64,000 bases of DNA, taken from contig PYIU01000009.1 in the NCBI GenBank assembly GCA_003415625.1, forward strand, positions 1,240,001-1,304,000, written 5' to 3'. Below are positions 22,276 through 33,649 of the stretch, in pieces (positions within the stretch are counted from its first letter, which is position 1; the number at the start of each line of letters is the position of its first letter). The notes beneath the pieces were generated by a model. That model ran no database searches. It was not told where the DNA came from and was given only the letters and a program-made list of their open reading frames with translations. This DNA comes from Aquanectria penicillioides. Lineage: Eukaryota; Ascomycota; Sordariomycetes; Hypocreales; Nectriaceae. Made by a program: the position numbers and the translations under genes.

Positions 22276-24334
22276 GGTGCATACTGAATCGGAGGCTGGC
22301 GATTATTGAAGGAGGGAGGTACTGCGGCCATCAAACTTTCAGAAAGAGTTCGCAATTTGCTGCTGTCAAACTTAAAAAGATACGAAAAAGGGTTTGAAGA
22401 GGATGGATTAGGACTAAGAGAGAACTTAACTGAGAGCTAGTTAGCAAGATAAGAGTGAAAAAAACCGCAATAATAAATAAGGGCAGAAGATGAAACTGCT
22501 AGGCGGCTGGTGACACCTGTACCGGCTGACAGAGATTTGAGATACTCTCAAAAGACTTTTACCCTTCTAAATGGACGAGTTTGTGCACCTATGTGATGTG
22601 ATATATTTTGGAGCTGAATACTAAATTTACGGGGAATGCAACAAGGCTAGTTTTCATGAGAGTGCACATTACCTTGAACCTTGTTGCCCGATGAACACCT
22701 AACGCAGAGTGGTTCTTTATTGTTTTCAGATAATCGGTGTTAGGGACGGGGCTAATGACATCTTGAAGGATCACGCACTACATCGCCTTTGTGCTTATGA
22801 CTAGCTAGATTCTGTAAGATTTTGGCATTGGGAAACATCTCTTGGAGAACCTGGTGGTGTAAAGAGACTTGGCTGGACTGGTGTTCCAAAGGGAATAAGA
22901 TGGAGAGTATACTAATTAGCTAGGAGTGACAGCCAGGTGTGGAACATGTAGATCAATTTTGTGTACGTCAATCAGCAACATTTCGTCATAAGAATCGGAT
23001 CTGGAATGAGATATTTCATGAAAGGGGCAACTCATTAGCCTGGTAGACAGTGTTTAGAGCCATGGCCGGCAATCGGCTTTTCGGCCGAAAATTTCCTCTA
23101 GGCAGGCAACAAAGACAGGGCACGCCTGGAATATCTCCCGAGGACCAGACCCTTGTCCCCTGCGACGATCTTGCATCTCAGCCCCAGTAACTGTCACTGG
23201 ATTCTAATATTAGAAAGGATAATAACTTATCTACGCCACGTTATTTACTCTCTTGGGTTTGAGCTGACTGGGCATGTTAGAAATGCGAGACTCTTCCGTG
23301 TTGATGGACGGTGCGTTAGACACTCGTGTACTGGTAACGAGAGGGGCGACCTGCTGTTGAGATTATCCTGCGAGTGATGGCAGCATGCAAATAATCCCAT
23401 TGAACGAGACCAATCCATTAATCTCTAGAACCGTGGTCTGTTGTAGCAAGTTTTAGAAGCTGTGATAGCGGTCATGATAACAAGGCTAAAAGATAATAAG
23501 GCTACAAGGACGATATGCTATGTAGGTAATAAAACTACTGTGTATTGTAAGAGAATGGCATATTTTAAATAGATACTTTGTACTGGAGCATTGGGAATGT
23601 CAGATCAATGAGGGTACCCAGTGATTTATACAAAGGTTGACTTTCAACCCCCTTCACAGCTGCCTCAGTTCGTAGGATTGGTTATGCTTCGAGCTGCAAA
23701 ATTTAGAGAGACGATTCCTACCATGGAGAGCCACTTGGGTACCCGAGGATCGAGTCGATCCAAAGATGAATCACGGAGAACGGCACATGTTGGTACACCG
23801 ATACGCCACTCTGTTGATTTGACTGAGACTTCACACGGCTATTTATCGATGACGCAAGTTTGAATGCAAACAGTGATTCTTTTTCTTGTCTTCTTTTTTC
23901 GTAGTAGGCTGCCATATTTTCGATAACCGCGCACGTCTGCCTGAGGGTGAGGTTTGATGAAGACTTAGTTTGGCGGGGATTCGCGACAAACACCGTCCCC
24001 GATTCACGTCATTCATTCTAATGTAGTTTGAGATCCCCCCAAGGGCCAATTTCTGTTCCTGGTTAGTGCTAATTTTAGTGTGGTGGTGGTGGTGGCGTTG
24101 TGCGACGAGTTTGGGACTTTGCGTGGCTTAGAGCTCCAAATTCGTCAAGCACAAGGCTGACGTAGATGGCCCATTGGATTCCCCCCCACCATAACCTCCT
24201 TCTATTTATCCCATGCGTCTCCGCGCCCACATCTAAATGCTTCCCCACTACCAACAGCAGCTCTTGAGCCCGACTATGTAGCCGGGTACAACAACTTCTC
24301 TTTTTCTATTCCACCTTGATCGTTGCTTGCCGCC
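22276..24334. other. A+T-richer intergenic region
   Basis: Visibly richer in A+T than its surroundings, with many short stops. I found no gene, terminal repeats or transposase relic. The last 200 bases are C/T-rich and precede the glycosyltransferase ATG. Confidence 0.5.
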
Positions 24335-27300
24335 ATGACGGTAGTCGACGAGAAGCAGGTGCTGGCTAGACAGCAGACGGCGCCCCAGCGCTTCCCTGCG
24401 CCTAGCCAAGCTACCGAGTCGCTTGCTACAGATGGCTTCCAGCTTCCAGATCTCGACCCTCCCGAGACTCAGCCCCCGCCCTACGGGGCGAACCACGATC
24501 ATGTTCAATTCTCTCAACCTGGATTTGAGGCTGGTGCTGCAGTGACGGGTCAGTCTGACCACCCATACGTTTATCGAGAGTGAGCAAAGCTGACTATGGC
24601 GCTACGTACCCAGGCGACGGACGAGTAAACATCAACATCAATACCAAGAACCGACGACTGGCCGATCTTCTTGCACCGACTCTGCAAAGTCAAATCTCGC
24701 TCGCATCCGAGCCGCTTGATCTTCCTCCTGCCTATATCCCGCCGAGTTTGGGTGGCCAGCCTGGCCAGACCCCTCCCCCGCAGCTCAATGTCGTCATTCA
24801 GATTGTCGGCTCACGAGGCGACGTTCAGCCATTTGTCGCCCTAGGCAAGGTGCTGAAGGAAACCTACGGACACAGAATTCGAATCGCGACACACGCGACG
24901 TTCCAGAAATTCATCGAAGAGAATGGCCTTGAATTTTTTAGTATTGGAGGTGACCCCGCTGAGCTCATGGCTTTCATGGTCAAGCACCCTGGTCTCATGC
25001 CAGGATTCGATGCCATCACTAGCGGTGAAGTTAGCAAACGCAGAAGAGGAATCCAAGAAATTCTTCTCGGATGCTGGCGATCTTGCATCGAGCCAGGGAA
25101 TGGACTGGGGCCGCCTCCGAAGCCCCATGCCAAGAATGCGCCTCTCGATACCACTTTGGAGCTTCCTGGAGAGCCATTCGTGGCTGATGCCATAATCGCA
25201 AACCCACCGAGCTTCGCCCACATCCATATTGCTGAGAAGCTGGGCATCCCATTACACATGATGTTTACGTGAGTTGATACCGCCACTCACGGGCTCGACT
25301 TGATATTGACTAGAAAAATTAGCATGCCATGGTCACCTACACGAGCCTTCCCCCATCCTCTAGCAAACATCCAATCTTCGAATGCCGACGATGTAATGAC
25401 AAACTATATGACTTATACTCTGGTTGAGATGATGACTTGGCAAGGCCTTGGGGACGTTATCAATCGCTTCCGAGAGAAGGCTCTCGATTTACCACCGCTT
25501 TCCCTCATCTGGGCACCAGGACTTCTTGCAAGACTCAAAGTGTCTTGGACTTACTGTTGGTGAGTATAGAACTTTTGGGTTACGTCCTCTCTAACCTCGA
25601 TAGGTCTCCTGCTTTGATTCCTAAGCCCAATGATTGGGGGCGACACATTGACATCGCAGGGTTTTTCTTCCTTAACCTTGCGTCCGCATATACCCCCGAT
25701 CCCGATCTGGAAGCCTTTCTACGTGGCGGTCCTCCACCAGTTTATATTGGCTTTGGTTCCATTGTTGTCGATGACCCCAACGCTATGACACGTATGATTT
25801 TCGAAGCTGTGAAGCTTGCCGGAATACGGGCACTCGTTTCCAAAGGATGGGGGGCCTCGGTGCCGATGAGTTGGGTGTCCCTGAAGGAGTTTTCATGCTG
25901 GGAAATGTTCCACATGATTGGCTTTTTGAACATGTTTCCTGTGTCGTTCACCACGGTGGTGCCGGAACTACCGCTGCCGGCATCAAGGCTGGGAAACCCA
26001 CAATCGTCGTCCCTTTCTTTGGCGACCAGCCGTTTTGGGGCTCTATGATTGCAAGGGCTGACGCCGGGCCCGAACCAATCCCATATAAAGACTTAACTGC
26101 CGAAAAGCTAGCTGAGGCGATTAGATTTTGCCTTCGACCCGATACCATGGACAAGGCTACTCTGCTGGGACAGAAGATCAGAGAGGAGAAGGGTACTGAT
26201 GTGGGTGGAAAGAGCTTCCATGACCACCTGGACACGGACAAAATGCGATGCTCCGTTGTCCCTAGTCGAGCTGCCGCTTGGAGAGTGAGGCGAACCGAGG
26301 TTCGACTGAGCCCGCTGGCTGCTGCGGTGTTGGTTGATGAAGGCCATCTGGAGTACTCTGACCTCAAGCTGTAAGTTTCCCATGAAGTATTCAACGGTGA
26401 TCAAGTCTAATGCCACGTAGGCATCGTGCGGTGGAATACATCACCGAGGACCAACCACCCGACCCAATATCTGCTGGAGCTTGCTCGCTTGTCGCAGACC
26501 TGGGCGGAATTGGAATGGCGATTGCTGACATGCCTCGAGATGTCTTCAAGGGCTTCAAAAAGGTCAAGGAAGGTAGCGCAACACCGCCATCAACAGAGAG
26601 ACCCACGCCTCCTCGGAGTGATACCTCGGGGCAACCACCACTCACGGAGCTCGACAATACCTCAAATACTGCGCTGAGCGAAGTGAATGCTGTCACCAGG
26701 GCTTCGACAGTGCCTACCAGTCACCCCAATATGTCACAGCCCTCCTTGAGCGATGCATCGTCTACCGTGTCAACATCAACGTCGGCGGCCCCGTCAAGCT
26801 CCCACAAAGCATCGAGCTCCATTTTCTCGATGGATACATTCCAGGATCGTGAAATGTCACAGGTAAACCGCGTTCGGCTTGAAGCAGCTGTTGGAACGGG
26901 GCGAGGCGTTGGTAGAATTGTCTCAACCGGAGTGAAATCTCCAATGAACTTCTGTCTGGGATTGGCAAAGGGCTTTCGAAACATTCCGAGACTTTATAAT
27001 GATGATACCATTCGACCGGTTGAGAAAGTCACCGACCTCAGTACTGGAATCAAAGTTGCTGGAAAGGAGCTCGGTTATGGCTTCTTTGACGGTGTTGCAG
27101 GCCTCGTGACGCAGCCCTTGAAAGGTGCCGAGAAAGAAGGTGCTGCAGGTTTAGTAAAGGGATTTGGTAAAGGAATAGGGGGCTTGATCGCGAAACCGGC
27201 TGCTGGTGAGTGAATCAAATCGTGATTCCAAAGGAGGGACTAACCAAACCAAGGATTCTGGGGCATACCGGCATACACGATGCAAGGACTTCACGCTGAA

Positions 27301-28440
27301 CTGAACAAGTATTTCGCCAGGAGTGTCCAGAACTATATCATCTCTTCCCGAGTTGTTCAAGGAGAACAAGACATGCGATATTCGTCTCCTCAGCAGAAGG
27401 ATGATATCTTGAAACGCTGGAACAACGCCAGATTTGACCTCAAGAACTTCTACATGTTAAAGAGGAAAGAGAAGACGGCAGGAAAGATGCCAGCAAATCT
27501 CGATGCAGCTGGTAGCTCCGAAAGCCTTGAAACGCCTCGGTCTGGATGGTTACAAACGAGACGCATGTCATTTGAGGAACGAAAACGGCTGCAGAGTCAT
27601 CGAGAAACCTGGAAGAGTGGTTATGTTGATGTGAAGATTCCACCGGCTACCGAAAACCCCTTAGATAAGCAGGCAATGCTGGCGGAAGATCTTGAACTTG
27701 AACGAGCCATTCAGGCTTCAGTTCGGGAGACTTCGCAGGGCAATGCTGACGAAGACGCAATGATTGAGGCGGCCATCCGTGAGAGTATCAGAGCCGTCCG
27801 GGATAGGGTCCAGTCGACCGACACAGCTGGTCCATTACCCACGAAAGACCTGACAATCTTCGATGACGAGGAGTTTCAGATTACAGACGAAGAATACCAG
27901 GACCTCATTGAAAAGGCGATCCAGCAGAGCATGCTCACCGACGTGTCCTTACCCCAAGAATCTGGATTCGTGGAGCTAGATTCGATGCAAACCGCCGTAC
28001 TTCCTCCTCCTCCACCCCCCCAAAATGACGAGAATGACGCCGAATTTCAGCGGGCTATAAAAGAGTCGAGGAACACAGTCGTCTCTCAAGTTGGGCCTGC
28101 AGATGATGAGGCCGAGCTGCGACGTGCTATTGAAGAGTCGAAGAAGGCCCCTTCGGCCCCTCCTGCTAACCCAACTGAAGACGAGGAGCTGCAACGTGCC
28201 ATCGAAGCCTCAAAGGAGGTTATGCAGCAAGAAAAAGACCAACGTACGGAAGAAGAAATTGTTATGGAATATGTCAAGAAGCAGAGTCTTGCCGAGGAAG
28301 AGTTTCGACGCCAGAATGCCAAAGGTAAGGCAAATGATCTTGAAGTGAACGAAGATGAGGACGAGGAATTGAGGAAGGCGATGGAAGAGAGCCTCAAAAT
28401 GACACGAGGCGATGACGCTGGCCCGTCAAGGACTTGGTGA
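24335..28440 (+). CDS. UDP-glycosyltransferase (sterol glucosyltransferase-like) with C-terminal UIM-like array, one apparent frameshift
   Basis: Exons 24335-24548, 24614-25268, 25323-25559, 25604-26370, 26421-27205, 27254-28440. The N-terminal Rossmann half starts at LNVVIQIVGSRGDVQPFVALG. The nucleotide-sugar half carries VYIGFGSIV and the UDPGT signature HHGGAGTTAAGIKAGKPTIV (about 485-504), as in UDP-glucose:sterol glucosyltransferases of families GT28/GT1. It lacks the GRAM/PH region expected of Atg26, so a distinct paralogue is likely; the acceptor is unknown. A Ser/Thr-rich linker and a Gly-rich SRGVGR/GVAGLVTQPLKGA region (as in Vps13-associated and related fungal proteins) follow. 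The last 260 residues hold six or seven helices of the ubiquitin-interacting type, such as DEAELRRAIEESKKA and DEELQRAIEASKE. The G6 run 25849-25854 needs one more G to pass from SKGW to GLGADELGVPEG. With it the total is 1281 aa and all phases match. Confidence 0.88.
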
Positions 28441-28719
28441 TGTTAGGTGTGGCTGATTGATAACAAGTTTTGAACATGGTGGCAGAAGAGGATACCCAGT
28501 GTTGCTTGTATGATACATATACACAGATATAGGAATACAGATAGCCGCTGTAAGCGTTTCAAAATTTGAAATCTCCTACCGTTGGTGGATTTTTGGTATT
28601 CAAATTAACGACAAAAACAACGTACCGATGATTGACAAAATCGACAGTCTATTTTCCGTATTGCTCCTAGCCTATAGCCACCAGTGCGCCGTTTCCTGAC
28701 TTTCCAAACCCTTTTGAGC

Positions 28720-29831
28720 CTATAAACCTCCCATGAGATCATGGAGCTCCTGCTCCTCTGCCTTGATGGCTACGTAGCGGGCGTGCACCATGTCCCACAG
28801 CACAACAGAGGACCAGACGTAGGCGATTGTGTTGGCAGACATGAGGGCTGCTTGGCCTGTTGGGGGAAGCAGGCGCGAGATGAAGATGAACCCGGTGGAT
28901 TGAATGAGGGAGAGGACAATCCAGAGCGAGTAAGATACCAAGAGGCGTTAGCCCTCTGTAGATGGTTAGTTTTGTTGTGTTCACGAGAGGATGGCGAGAG
29001 ACTTACTTCGACTTCATCCAACACCTTCTCCCAAAATCGACTTGGCCGTTTCATGTTACCATGTCTGATAAGAACGCCTCTTACGAACCTGTCAGAGAGC
29101 ACAAAGCTCAGCCCACGATACCGCTTTGCGAGTCTTGTTGCGAGGATCCACATGCGCTGCCGTCGCTCTCTGGCATGCCCAGGCGGCAGCTTCGCGGCTC
29201 GAGCAAGGCACCCATCGGCCAAGTCCTGGTAAACCAACGGAAGACGCGAAAAGTGAAGCCAAATCGTCTGCGGGGTGGCGGGCTTGCGAATGGGAAGCCG
29301 GTGGAGGAGGTAAATCTGGTCTTCGGGAGAGAAGGGAGACGAGCCTATGGGTGAAGATGACCGTGGGCAGGGCGGGGTGATGCTGGCTGAGTAAACCCTG
29401 AAGTCTTGGCTACCTTGATATGCTTGAGAGGAATTGGTTGAGCTTCCTGACTGCGCCTTGCGCGCTGAATCCCACAACCTGACCCAAGAGCCCAGAGACT
29501 TGGCTCGCGGCTTAACGGATGCTGTGAGATCTCTCATTGGAGAATGAGCTGAAGAAGGCTCCGGAGAAGGGTTTGGAGAATGGGGACTTTCATCCTTCTT
29601 CCTGGCAGCGTGAGTGCCGCCATCGCGCACGCACGGAATGGACAGGGGCGAATTGTGAAGGCTGGACGCAAGTTTAGAGAGAGGGCAAGATAGTCGCTCT
29701 GAAGCATGTTGAATGTACGCGTGGCACTGTGCTAAACACGTCAAGATATACTCTGTGCCAGCGGAGACGACTGTTGCCAACCACTGACAGAGGAGCACGG
29801 CTGGGATGAGGATCCAAGAGAGAGTCCACAT
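28720..29831 (-). CDS. Conserved-looking membrane protein of unknown function, one apparent frameshift
   Basis: Exons 29831-29007 and 28955-28720 (intron GTAAGTC...ACTAAC...CTACAG). Start is ATG 29831 (MWTLSW); a GTG-initiated extension upstream is not a credible start. There is an N-terminal hydrophobic segment (about 4-24, signal anchor or signal peptide), a Ser/Pro-rich disordered middle, then a conserved-looking basic region (IWLHFSRLPLVYQDLADG to SRFWEKVLDEVE). Two C-terminal membrane helices follow (VSYSLWIVLSLIQS...ISRLL and MSANTIAYVWSSVVLW), then a short acidic tail. To join DEVERANA to LLVSYSLWIV, one C must be restored near 28944-28945 (AACGCC to AACGCCC), giving 353 aa in phase; the alternative acceptor frames hit stops. 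Family not recognised. Convergent with the glycosyltransferase gene, 279 bases apart. Confidence 0.72.
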
Positions 29832-30488
29832 AGTTGTTAAGTTCTGGTGGTGATAAGTCACCACAGTGAACCGGGGTGAAGGAAGATAAAGAGGTGAGTA
29901 GGAGAAGAGAAGGAAACAAAAAGGAAAAAGAACAAGAAGATGAGGTTGAGTGAGAAGCGGATGAGAGAGTCTTGATTAAACTTGAGAATAGCCTCGCATA
30001 ATGATATGGCATGTATCCCTGCTTCACTTAAGAGTGAGGACGAATAAATGAGTAAATAAGGAAAGAAAAGGACATTAGGGCCTCTGGGCCTTGATTTAAT
30101 GCACACGGCATGGAACATGATGCCGATGGAAGAATACAGCTGTCCGAATTGCGCGGCATTGTCGTCACTGGGCATCCCTCCCTTGCCCCCCATGCATTCG
30201 CTCCCAAACGCCAGGCTATTATGGTTTGCCTCTCCGAAACGGACCCAACAGAACGAGTAGCATGAAGCACCATGACCGAGCCCATACAGGGAAAAAAAAA
30301 AAAAAAAAAAAAAAATACCAAAGAAAATAGAACCAAAAAAAAAATTAAACCCCGTCAAGGTAAAGTTCACGCCGCAATGTCAGGACCCTTTGCCGACGGA
30401 TCCGTGCCAGCCCATAGCGTCTCCCCCGCGTAGGCGGAACAGCCACTCTCTGGCCGCGGCGGAGCAAGCGGCGGCATACGGGCTTCGC
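29832..30488. other. Intergenic with long poly-A tract
   Basis: Promoter and leader of the membrane protein gene and 3' flank of the zinc-ribbon gene. It contains a 24-A run at 30292-30315. Confidence 0.5.
30292..30315 (+). repeat. Poly-A run (24 A)
   Basis: Uninterrupted A tract in the interval between two minus-strand genes. Confidence 0.85.
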
Positions 30489-31081
30489 TCAGCCGTATCG
30501 CATTTGGGGGTTAGCTCCAGGTGGAGGGGGCCCGTAGTATGCGCCTTGAGGAGGAGGAGCGTGTCCGCCACCGCCGCCGGCCATGGCCTTGACGTCCGGG
30601 CGGTTGTCGAGCGGCTGGTGGAAGTTGCAAATGTTGCAGGCGACGTCTGTGTAGCCGGAGATGGAGAGGGGGATGACGGGCTGTAGCGCGAGGCGTTTCA
30701 TGTGGTCAGCTACTGTGCACTCTGTAGATCACGTAGTGTTACATGAGGGTTGGATGAGACGACGTGATGACATGGCATAGACATGGAGATGGATATGGGT
30801 ACCATGGATATAGACATGGACGATTGTAAGTACCTTGGGTACATGCACGTACACGGCCACGACTACGGCCACGAACCAAAAAGGAGCAGCTAGAGTTATG
30901 GAAGAGCAAAGACGAATAGGAAAGCACAAGTACGTACAACCCAGCAAAAGGTGAACCACGGGTTACTCTTCACGGCGTGGGCGGCCATGTTTCCGCAGTG
31001 GTGACACTGGAAGATCATGCCTTCGTAACCAGCGACCTCCTTGCGGAAGGTGTGCTCGCCGCACACAAAGAAGAAGAACAT
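30489..31081 (-). CDS. Small zinc-ribbon protein
   Basis: Two exons, 31081-30938 and 30680-30489, separated by a 257-base intron (GTACGT...GCTACAG), encode 111 aa. The splice restores WFTFCWVPVIPLSISGY, a junction typical of this fungal family. Cys pairs CHHC (26/29) and CNIC (63/66) form a four-Cys zinc ribbon, with an additional Cys in FVCGEH near the N-terminus. The C-terminus is Gly/Pro/Tyr-rich and disordered. Role unknown; such proteins are annotated only as zinc-ribbon proteins. The intron is long for this window, and an unseen extra exon within it cannot be excluded, but the phase-0 junction is clean. Start is the ATG at 31081, next to a Phe-rich N-terminus. Confidence 0.8.
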
Positions 31082-31235
31082 GATGATGGCGGGCTGCGAC
31101 AGATGAGATTGATTGGAGCTTCGGGGAAGCGAAGAGGGACGAAGGATCACGCAGTCCGAGCGAGTCCAAAGGTGCCGCGAATGGGCGAGGGCTAGAATGG
31201 GCTGCGCGAGCAAAAAGGCCAATGCCAATGTCGAG

Positions 31236-31298
31236 GTCAACGTCAACGTCTAACGTCTAACGTCCAACGACAACAACAACGACAACGACAACGACAAA
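31236..31298 (+). repeat. AACGTCT / ACGACA imperfect tandem repeat
   Basis: Degenerate tandem units of six to eight bases, A/C-rich on the plus strand, upstream of the zinc-ribbon gene. Confidence 0.75.
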
Positions 31299-32166
31299 TG
31301 GTCCGAGACGGTCAGGCCCGGCGAGCGAGCGAACTAGAAGCGAGGAGAGCTGCAGGGCACGCGCGCGGTGGACAGGCGACGGGCGACGGGGGCGTAAGCG
31401 CAAGGAGAGGGCGCCGAATGTTGACGGAGAAGCAGACGACGGGGTTGGAGCTGCAGCGCGCGGAGCGAGGATTTAGTAATGACGGCTGAGTCCCTTGACG
31501 CTTGATTTCGCGTCGTCGTCACCAGTGGGCGAGGCGCAGTGGGCTTGGCGGCGGCAGCCCGAAACCCCAAAGCTTTTGCTGTGCGATTGAGCCGCTGGTT
31601 GGTTGCGAAATGCGGCAGTTTGATCTGGGGCGACGACGTGGAATAAAGTACTGAGTGTGGGTCATACGCATGCAAGTACTACCTATGTAAGTTGCCCAGT
31701 TGCCCAGGTACCTAATGAATGACCTACGTATCTTATTAGTTTCCGAAAGGAGGCTACCTGATGGATGGATGCCCTTGTTACAATTTACCGCGCAGTTAGT
31801 TAAGGTTGTTGGATGCTGACTACCAACGAGAACACCAATTATGATGATGCTCACTTTTCATGGGCGATACAGTATCTACCTAGCTACAAGAAATTCGGAT
31901 CAGACGGAGCCGAGGCGAAGCACCCCCCCCCCCAAAGATAGTGATGGTACCCACTATGGGGTGCCTACTGTCGGCCGCCATGGTCCGCTGTCATGACCTG
32001 CTCCAAGCTGCCGCTCCCGCTAAAAGTTAGTGATCGGTGCCCCACGGACGCACAGACCACTGCTTCACAATTCACCCAGACTGTTCAACTGCCTGCTTGA
32101 CCCGTTGCGGCCAATGTACGTACCTGCGTCATCAGTGACTGAGAGAGCCTGAGTCTGGGAAGGACC

Positions 32167-32191
32167 AAAAAAAAAAAAAAAAAAAAAAAAA
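32167..32191 (+). repeat. Poly-A run (25 A)
   Basis: Uninterrupted A tract about 250 bases upstream of the Rpp30 ATG. Poly-dA tracts can keep fungal promoters nucleosome-poor. Confidence 0.85.
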
Positions 32192-32445
32192 GCTAAACTG
32201 GACTCTAGTATCGCGACACTCTCAGAACCCACCGCGACAACCACAACACAACTATTGATTCAGGCTGTCACTGCCCAGCGCATACGGGAGCCACACACTC
32301 CTTCGCTCTCTACACTCTACTGGTGTCTCCCTGCGTTGATGATGTTGCGATAAACCCGACGTTTCTCCCCCGCCATCACCAATCACTTCTACAGCCACTC
32401 CATATCGACACGGCGACGCAAGCGCCGTCGCACATTGCATCCAAG

Positions 32446-33387
32446 ATGATGTACGATCTCAACATCCACTGGTCGCCCTCTACGACCCCAGACCAGCTTC
32501 TCCAGCTCCTCACCCTCGCCTCAACCTTCGGGTACTCCACCGTCGCCCTCAACCACACCTTGGAGCTGCCGTTCCCCGCCACACCCGTTGCGCCATTCCC
32601 CTCCGTCGCGACATTGACATCATCCTCCTCCTCTTCGTCTGCTCCAAAGAAGCTCCCCAACATCCTTCACCGCGCTACTCTCCCGCTCGCCGACCCGGCT
32701 GCCTCAAACTACCGCCTCGCCTCCCTCGTTGCAGCTTACGACCTGCTCGCTATCCGGCCGCTCACAGAAAAGGCCTTCCAGAATGCCTGTCTGACCCTCG
32801 ACATGCCCATCATCTCGCTCGACCTCAGCCAGCACTACCCATTCCACTTCCGCCCGAAGCCTTGCATGGCTGCCGTCACCCGAGGCGTTCGTTTCGAGGT
32901 GTGCTACAGCCAAGCTCTGGTTGCTGACGCTCGCGGCCGCGCCACCTTCATCGGCAATGTCACCAGCCTCGTGCGCGCCACCCGTGGCCGAGGAATCATA
33001 CTCAGCAGCGAAGCCAAGGATGCCCTGTCCCTGCGCGGCCCTGCCGATGTGGTCAACCTGCTGAACGTTTGGGGGCTGCCCAACGAGAAGGGCATGCAGG
33101 GCCTCGGAGCTATCGCCCGGTCCGTTGTTGTGAACGAAGGAATAAAGAGGAGCGGCTTTAGAGGAGTCATCAACGTGGTAGAAACGGCCAAGCGGGACAA
33201 CCAGGACCAGAGCGAGGGCAACAAGAGCGCCGAGGGCCAGGGTGGGAAGAAGAACAAGAACAAGGGTCAGAACCAGAATCAGAACCAGAAACGAAAAGGC
33301 GGCGAGGAGGACTCTCAGCAAGCGAGTAAACGAAAAGCAAAGAAGATGAAGCTTGCCTCAAGAGAAGCAGCCTCAGATAAGAAATGA
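32446..33387 (+). CDS. RPP1: Ribonuclease P/MRP protein subunit Rpp30 (Rpp1-like)
   Basis: Intronless, 313 aa. Start at the first of two adjacent ATGs (32446; the second is 32449). It begins MMYDLNIHWSPS, the family's typical start of strand 1 of the RNase P p30 TIM-barrel-like fold. Visible family features are FGYSTVALNHTLEL, YDLLAIRPLTEKAFQNAC, LDMPIISLDL, PFHFRPKPCMAAVTRGV with FEVCYS, and RGRGIILSSEA. The C-terminus is a Lys/Asn/Gln-rich low-complexity tail (GQNQNQNQKRKGG) that probably binds RNA or acts as a nuclear signal. The subunit is part of nuclear RNase P (tRNA 5' maturation) and RNase MRP (rRNA processing). It converges on the secreted Ser/Thr-rich gene with a gap of 262 bases. 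Confidence 0.93.
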   Translation: MMYDLNIHWSPSTTPDQLLQLLTLASTFGYSTVALNHTLELPFPATPVAPFPSVATLTSSSSSSSAPKKLPNILHRATLPLADPAASNYRLASLVAAYDLLAIRPLTEKAFQNACLTLDMPIISLDLSQHYPFHFRPKPCMAAVTRGVRFEVCYSQALVADARGRATFIGNVTSLVRATRGRGIILSSEAKDALSLRGPADVVNLLNVWGLPNEKGMQGLGAIARSVVVNEGIKRSGFRGVINVVETAKRDNQDQSEGNKSAEGQGGKKNKNKGQNQNQNQKRKGGEEDSQQASKRKAKKMKLASREAASDKK

Positions 33388-33649
33388 ACAGACATCATCA
33401 TCATCATCAACCCGGCGTTTGGGAAGGGAGGATCACAAAAAGTACACGGCATGATACCCATAGATGTATATATGCGACGGCCTAAAAATGACGAGACTCG
33501 CTCGTATTATTACCACTTTATCGAAACAAACGAATATGTACAACTTCTCCAAACAGCATTCACCAAAGTCTTTTACAGAATATGTACACCGCATCCTAAT
33601 CGTCCACCTCTTCTACCCCTCTCTCGTTGATAAACCCAACTAGTCCATC

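Larger units (their letters stand above)
31082..32445. other. Divergent intergenic region
   Basis: Between the zinc-ribbon gene (-) and the Rpp30 gene (+). It holds an AACGTC/ACGACA repeat, GGTACCTA-type boxes near 31,700 and a 25-A run. The right end is C/T-rich. Confidence 0.5.

Noticed and set aside
22500..23700. Transposon relic in the A+T-richer stretch
   Set aside because: No transposase motif, terminal inverted repeats or target duplication could be seen.
25840..25860. Intron instead of an indel in the glycosyltransferase
   Set aside because: No GT...AG pair of workable size lies between SKGW and GLGADELG.
30683..30937. Alternative acceptor CTACAGAG before 30728 in the zinc-ribbon gene
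   Set aside because: It would insert a CTVADHMKR-like stretch; the later acceptor gives the family junction FCWVPVIPLS.
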